Shown: positions 61,078 to 64,000 of the stretch, one piece after another
How positions within the stretch are numbered: position 1 is the stretch's first letter
How the letters are laid out: each line of letters opens with the position of its first letter
NCBI GenBank assembly: GCA_037447655.1
Contig: JBBHKE010001491.1
Coordinates: 28,167-92,166, forward strand
Direction of reading: 5' to 3'
DNA from: Zygnema cylindricum
Lineage: Eukaryota; Streptophyta; Zygnematophyceae; Zygnematales; Zygnemataceae
DNA length: 64,000 bases
Program-made: the position numbers and the translations under genes
Notes under the pieces: generated by a model
The model's input: the letters and a program-made list of their open reading frames with translations, nothing else
What the model was told of the DNA's origin: nothing
Database searches by the model: none

Positions 61078-64000
61078 TTAGTCAATCTTGAATTTTAGAC
61101 CACACTTCTCCTTGCAGAAAATTAGCTTAGGGGAAGGCACAGGTTTGATCATCATATCTGCTACCATCTCACTATCTCGTCGATACTCTAAACTCACTAT
61201 TTTGTTTTCTACTTTCTCTCTAACAAAGCTGAGTCTAATGTCCATGTGTTTGGCTTTAAAATGATGTTTAGGATTGGCAGAAATAGCGATTGTTGCTTGA
61301 TTATCACAAAATATTTTCTGCACACCACTCTTAAGGTGACCAAGCTCACCAAGCAAAGACTTGACCCACATCAATTCTTTTACAGCAGAGCAAAAGGCCA
61401 TATACTGAGCCTCCATGGTGGACTGAGCAATAACTTTTTGTTGTTTGCTACTCCAACAGCAAGCCCCATCACCTACATATAATACATATCCAAAAGTGCA
61501 TCTCCTCATCGGAGCATCACCATAAATGGCATCACTCCAAGTAGTGATGTCAGTATTCTCCCCACCCAAATGGAACCATAGATCCCTAGTTCCTATCAAA
61601 TATCTAAGGACTCTTTTAGCTGCCTCCCAATCCCTCTTAGTGGGAGCATTTAGACTTCTACTCAGCACTCCTACAGCTGCAGCTAAATCATGCCATGTAC
61701 AATTCATAAAATAGATTAGACTTCCCACTACTTGCCTGTAAGGAATAGTGTGCATGAACTTCTGTTCATCAAGAGATAATTCCTCGTCTAAGACTATGAC
61801 TCCTTCTTCCTCACTCCCCTCACTTCCCTTCTTCAACTCCATTGGAGTTGTACAACTATTAGCTTTATCTATCTGAAATTTTTCAAGCATGTTCCCTATT
61901 GCTTCATTTTGAGTCAATCTTATAATCTTTCTTTTTCGCTCTCTTTCTACTTGAATTCCCAAAATATATTTTGCTTCCCCCATATCCTTCATTTCAAATC
62001 TCCCTTTAAGATCGGTTTTCAGTTAAATAATTTTTTCCATTGATTTACTTAAAACAAGCAAATCATCAATATAAATTGCAATAAATATAAAACCTTCCTC
62101 ATCTTCGAAAACATAGATTGAGTGATCTGAGCTGATCCGGATATATCCCAAACCGGTAAGAAACTCATCAAGCTTCTTATTCCATTGTCGAGGCGCCTGT
62201 TTCAAACCATAAAGAGATTTAATCAGCCGGCATACCTTACTCTCCTCTCCTTCCTCCACAAACCCTTCGGGTTGTCGCATGAAAATCCCCTCTTCATATT
62301 CTCCATGCAAAAAGGCTGTCATGATGTCCATCTGGTGCACTTCCATGTCTTCAGCTGCTGCCAAAGAAGTATGCGGACGGAGGGAAAATCTGACGACTGG
62401 GGCAAAGGTTTCCTCGTAGTCAATTCCCTCCTTTTGTGTAAATCCCTTTGCCACTAAACTGGCCTTGTAGCGCTCGATTGTGTTATCTGGGTTTAGTTTT
62501 AATTTGAAAACCCACTTACAACCGATTGGTTTTCGGTTAGGTGGACAATCCACCAGCTCCCAAGTATCGGCTGCCATAATTGAGGCCATCTCCTCATTGA
62601 TGGCTGTCTTCCACCGGTTTCTTTCTAGGCACGTCATCTCCTCTTTATAAGTCTGAGGTCCATCTTGATGAGATAGTTTTGTTACCTTGTTATTAACCTG
62701 TTTTTCTTGCAATCTTTTGCTACTTCTCCCCCCCCCCCTCAAAATCTGAGGCCGGAATAGATGGTTCTCGTGGATTCTTTCGAGGAATCTCGGCTTCTCC
62801 CCTATCCCTTGATTCCGAATCAACTTCCACCACGTCTTCCACTTCGGGTAGAGTTGTCACTGAAGTTTCCACAGCCGAGTCCTTTTCGGTCTGATTTGTA
62901 CCTGCAAGAATGTCATCTTCTCTAAAACCTGGATAGTTAGGAAGCTCAAAGTCATCGGAATTTTCTGACTCAAATCTGATTTTTACTAACTTTGTATATT
63001 TGAAGGGATCCACAGACTTTTCTTCATCCATAACTACTAGATGCTTTACTAAGATTATATCTTCCCTTTTTAGATCATAAACTCTATATCCTTTAACATC
63101 CTCATCATATCCTAATAAGTATCCAGATTTTCCTTTAGGATCTAGCTTCCAATTAGACCGATCTGTATCTAGACTGAATACTTGACTGCCAAAAACCTTT
63201 AAGTGAGATATGTCTGGTTTCCAGCCTGTCCATCTCTCATAAGGTGTTTGATCTTTTATAACTGAAGTAAAAACTTTATTTTTGAGGTAATTAGCACAGT
63301 TCATTGCTTCTGCCCAAAACCGTTTTCCTATCTTCTTATCTGACAACATACTTCTAGCACTATCACTTAGTGTTCTATTTAACCTTGTAGCTACCCCATT
63401 CTGTTCCGGGTTTTCTGGAACTGTCTTTTGGTGTTGGACCCCATCTTCCCTCAGAAAATCCTCAAACTGGTTAGAAGTATACTCTCCACCATTGTCACTC
63501 CTTATTCTCTTGATTGGAGTTTCATGAAGTTTTTCGCTCCATGCTTTATATTGTCTTAAACAATCATGAGCTTCGGACTTGTTTTTCAAAAAATACACTC
63601 GGGAATACCGAGTCCAATCATCAGTGATAGTCATCATAAATATCTTCCCCCCCGGTGAGGGGACTTTAGCCGGTCCCCAAATATCTGTGTGTACTAGATC
63701 TAGAATTTTTTCTCCCTTATAGGTGGCTGTTTTAGGAAAGGGTAATCTGTGTGCTTTACCTTGAGCACATCCAGTACAATCACTTATATTATCACTCTCA
63801 CTGAACTGAATCCCTTCCACCACTCCCATCTTTTTCATCTCTCTTAACTTATCTAGTTTTACATGCCCAAGCCTCTTTTGCCACATCATAATATCATGAA
63901 CACCAACATAATAAAGTTTCTTTGTTTCATTACTTAAAATCAGCCTAAACATCCCATGGCTACCTTTCTTAGCAATGAAATAGACATCCTCCTCAAAACT
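61078..64000 (-). pseudogene. Copia D pol: integrase, RT, RNase H (few lesions)
   Basis: One frame (63952-62720) carries the integrase zinc-binding segment (KRLGHVKLDKL ... CTGCAQGKAHRLPF), VHTDIWGP and RSDNGGEYTS; the catalytic Glu position reads NGVATRLNRT, with Thr in place of Glu. A G-run of about 11 at 62728-62738 causes a frameshift. RT follows (62823-62023): [28 protein letters not shown] and YIDD (in AIYIDDLLVL). A single TAA at 62025-62023 separates it in frame from the remainder (61992-61078) with DMGEAKYILGIQV, STMEAQYMAF and the end of RNase H. Only three clear lesions are visible in nearly 3 kb. Confidence 0.88.

Larger units (their letters stand above)
59998..64000 (-). mobile_element. 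Copia D, 5' part beyond the window
   Basis: The 3' LTR (61064-59998), RNase H, RT and integrase are present; gag and the 5' LTR lie past 64000. The purine tract (AAAAAATAAGGGGAG) abuts the LTR start TGTAGAAATTAATGG. Proteins align with B and C but are less damaged, so this may be the youngest coding region of the family here. Confidence 0.88.

Overview
The window looks like nuclear DNA of a streptophyte: a charophyte green alga or an early-diverging land plant. Genes are split by GT-AG introns, the DNA is AT-rich with very long poly(A), (AT)n, (GA)n and (GGGGGA)n tracts, and four Ty1/Copia elements are present. Two genes carry the C-terminal signature of the plant root-cap/LEA-related family, which is my main taxonomic argument. 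No prokaryotic features, CRISPR arrays or rRNA genes are visible, and I did not find a convincing tRNA gene.

All four host genes lie on the minus strand. (1) 6217-3083 is a five-exon OTU-type cysteine protease of about 370 aa. (2) 15618-10652 is a six-exon secreted protein of about 579 aa: signal peptide, Pro-rich repeats, Ole e 1-like domain, Cys region and root-cap domain. (3) 30702-21314 is a tandem paralogue with the same exon phases, broken in exon 1 by a Copia insertion. (4) about 42091-36186 is an eight-exon O-fucosyltransferase-like gene whose first exon runs into an 18-bp minisatellite.

Retroelements: Copia A (25155-30517) sits in exon 1 of gene 3. Its 5' half is inverted in place together with about 90 bp of host exon. 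Copia B (44839-51102, perfect TSD), C (52451-59166) and D (59998 to beyond the window) belong to a second family with LTRs of about 1 kb. Elements A, B and C have a primer-binding site matching the anticodon arm of initiator tRNA-Met (GGTTATGGGCC). All four are decayed by stops, frameshifts or lost catalytic residues.

Between the genes are short dispersed DNA-transposon-like repeats: a TTAA-flanked family (7525, 33555-35258, 51661, 59167), a TTA-flanked Harbinger-like copy (34425-35183), an 8-bp-TSD hAT-like copy (19533-19999) and a GGGCACTTTCCC family (42749-43645). Copia B is nested in a relative of the last.

The genes do not form an operon or pathway. The clearest biological stories are the tandem root-cap-like duplication, the inversion that trapped a host exon piece inside a retroelement, and the unusual priming site shared by two Copia families. 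Exon borders were worked out by eye from splice signals, phase continuity and family conservation. No transcript or database search was available.
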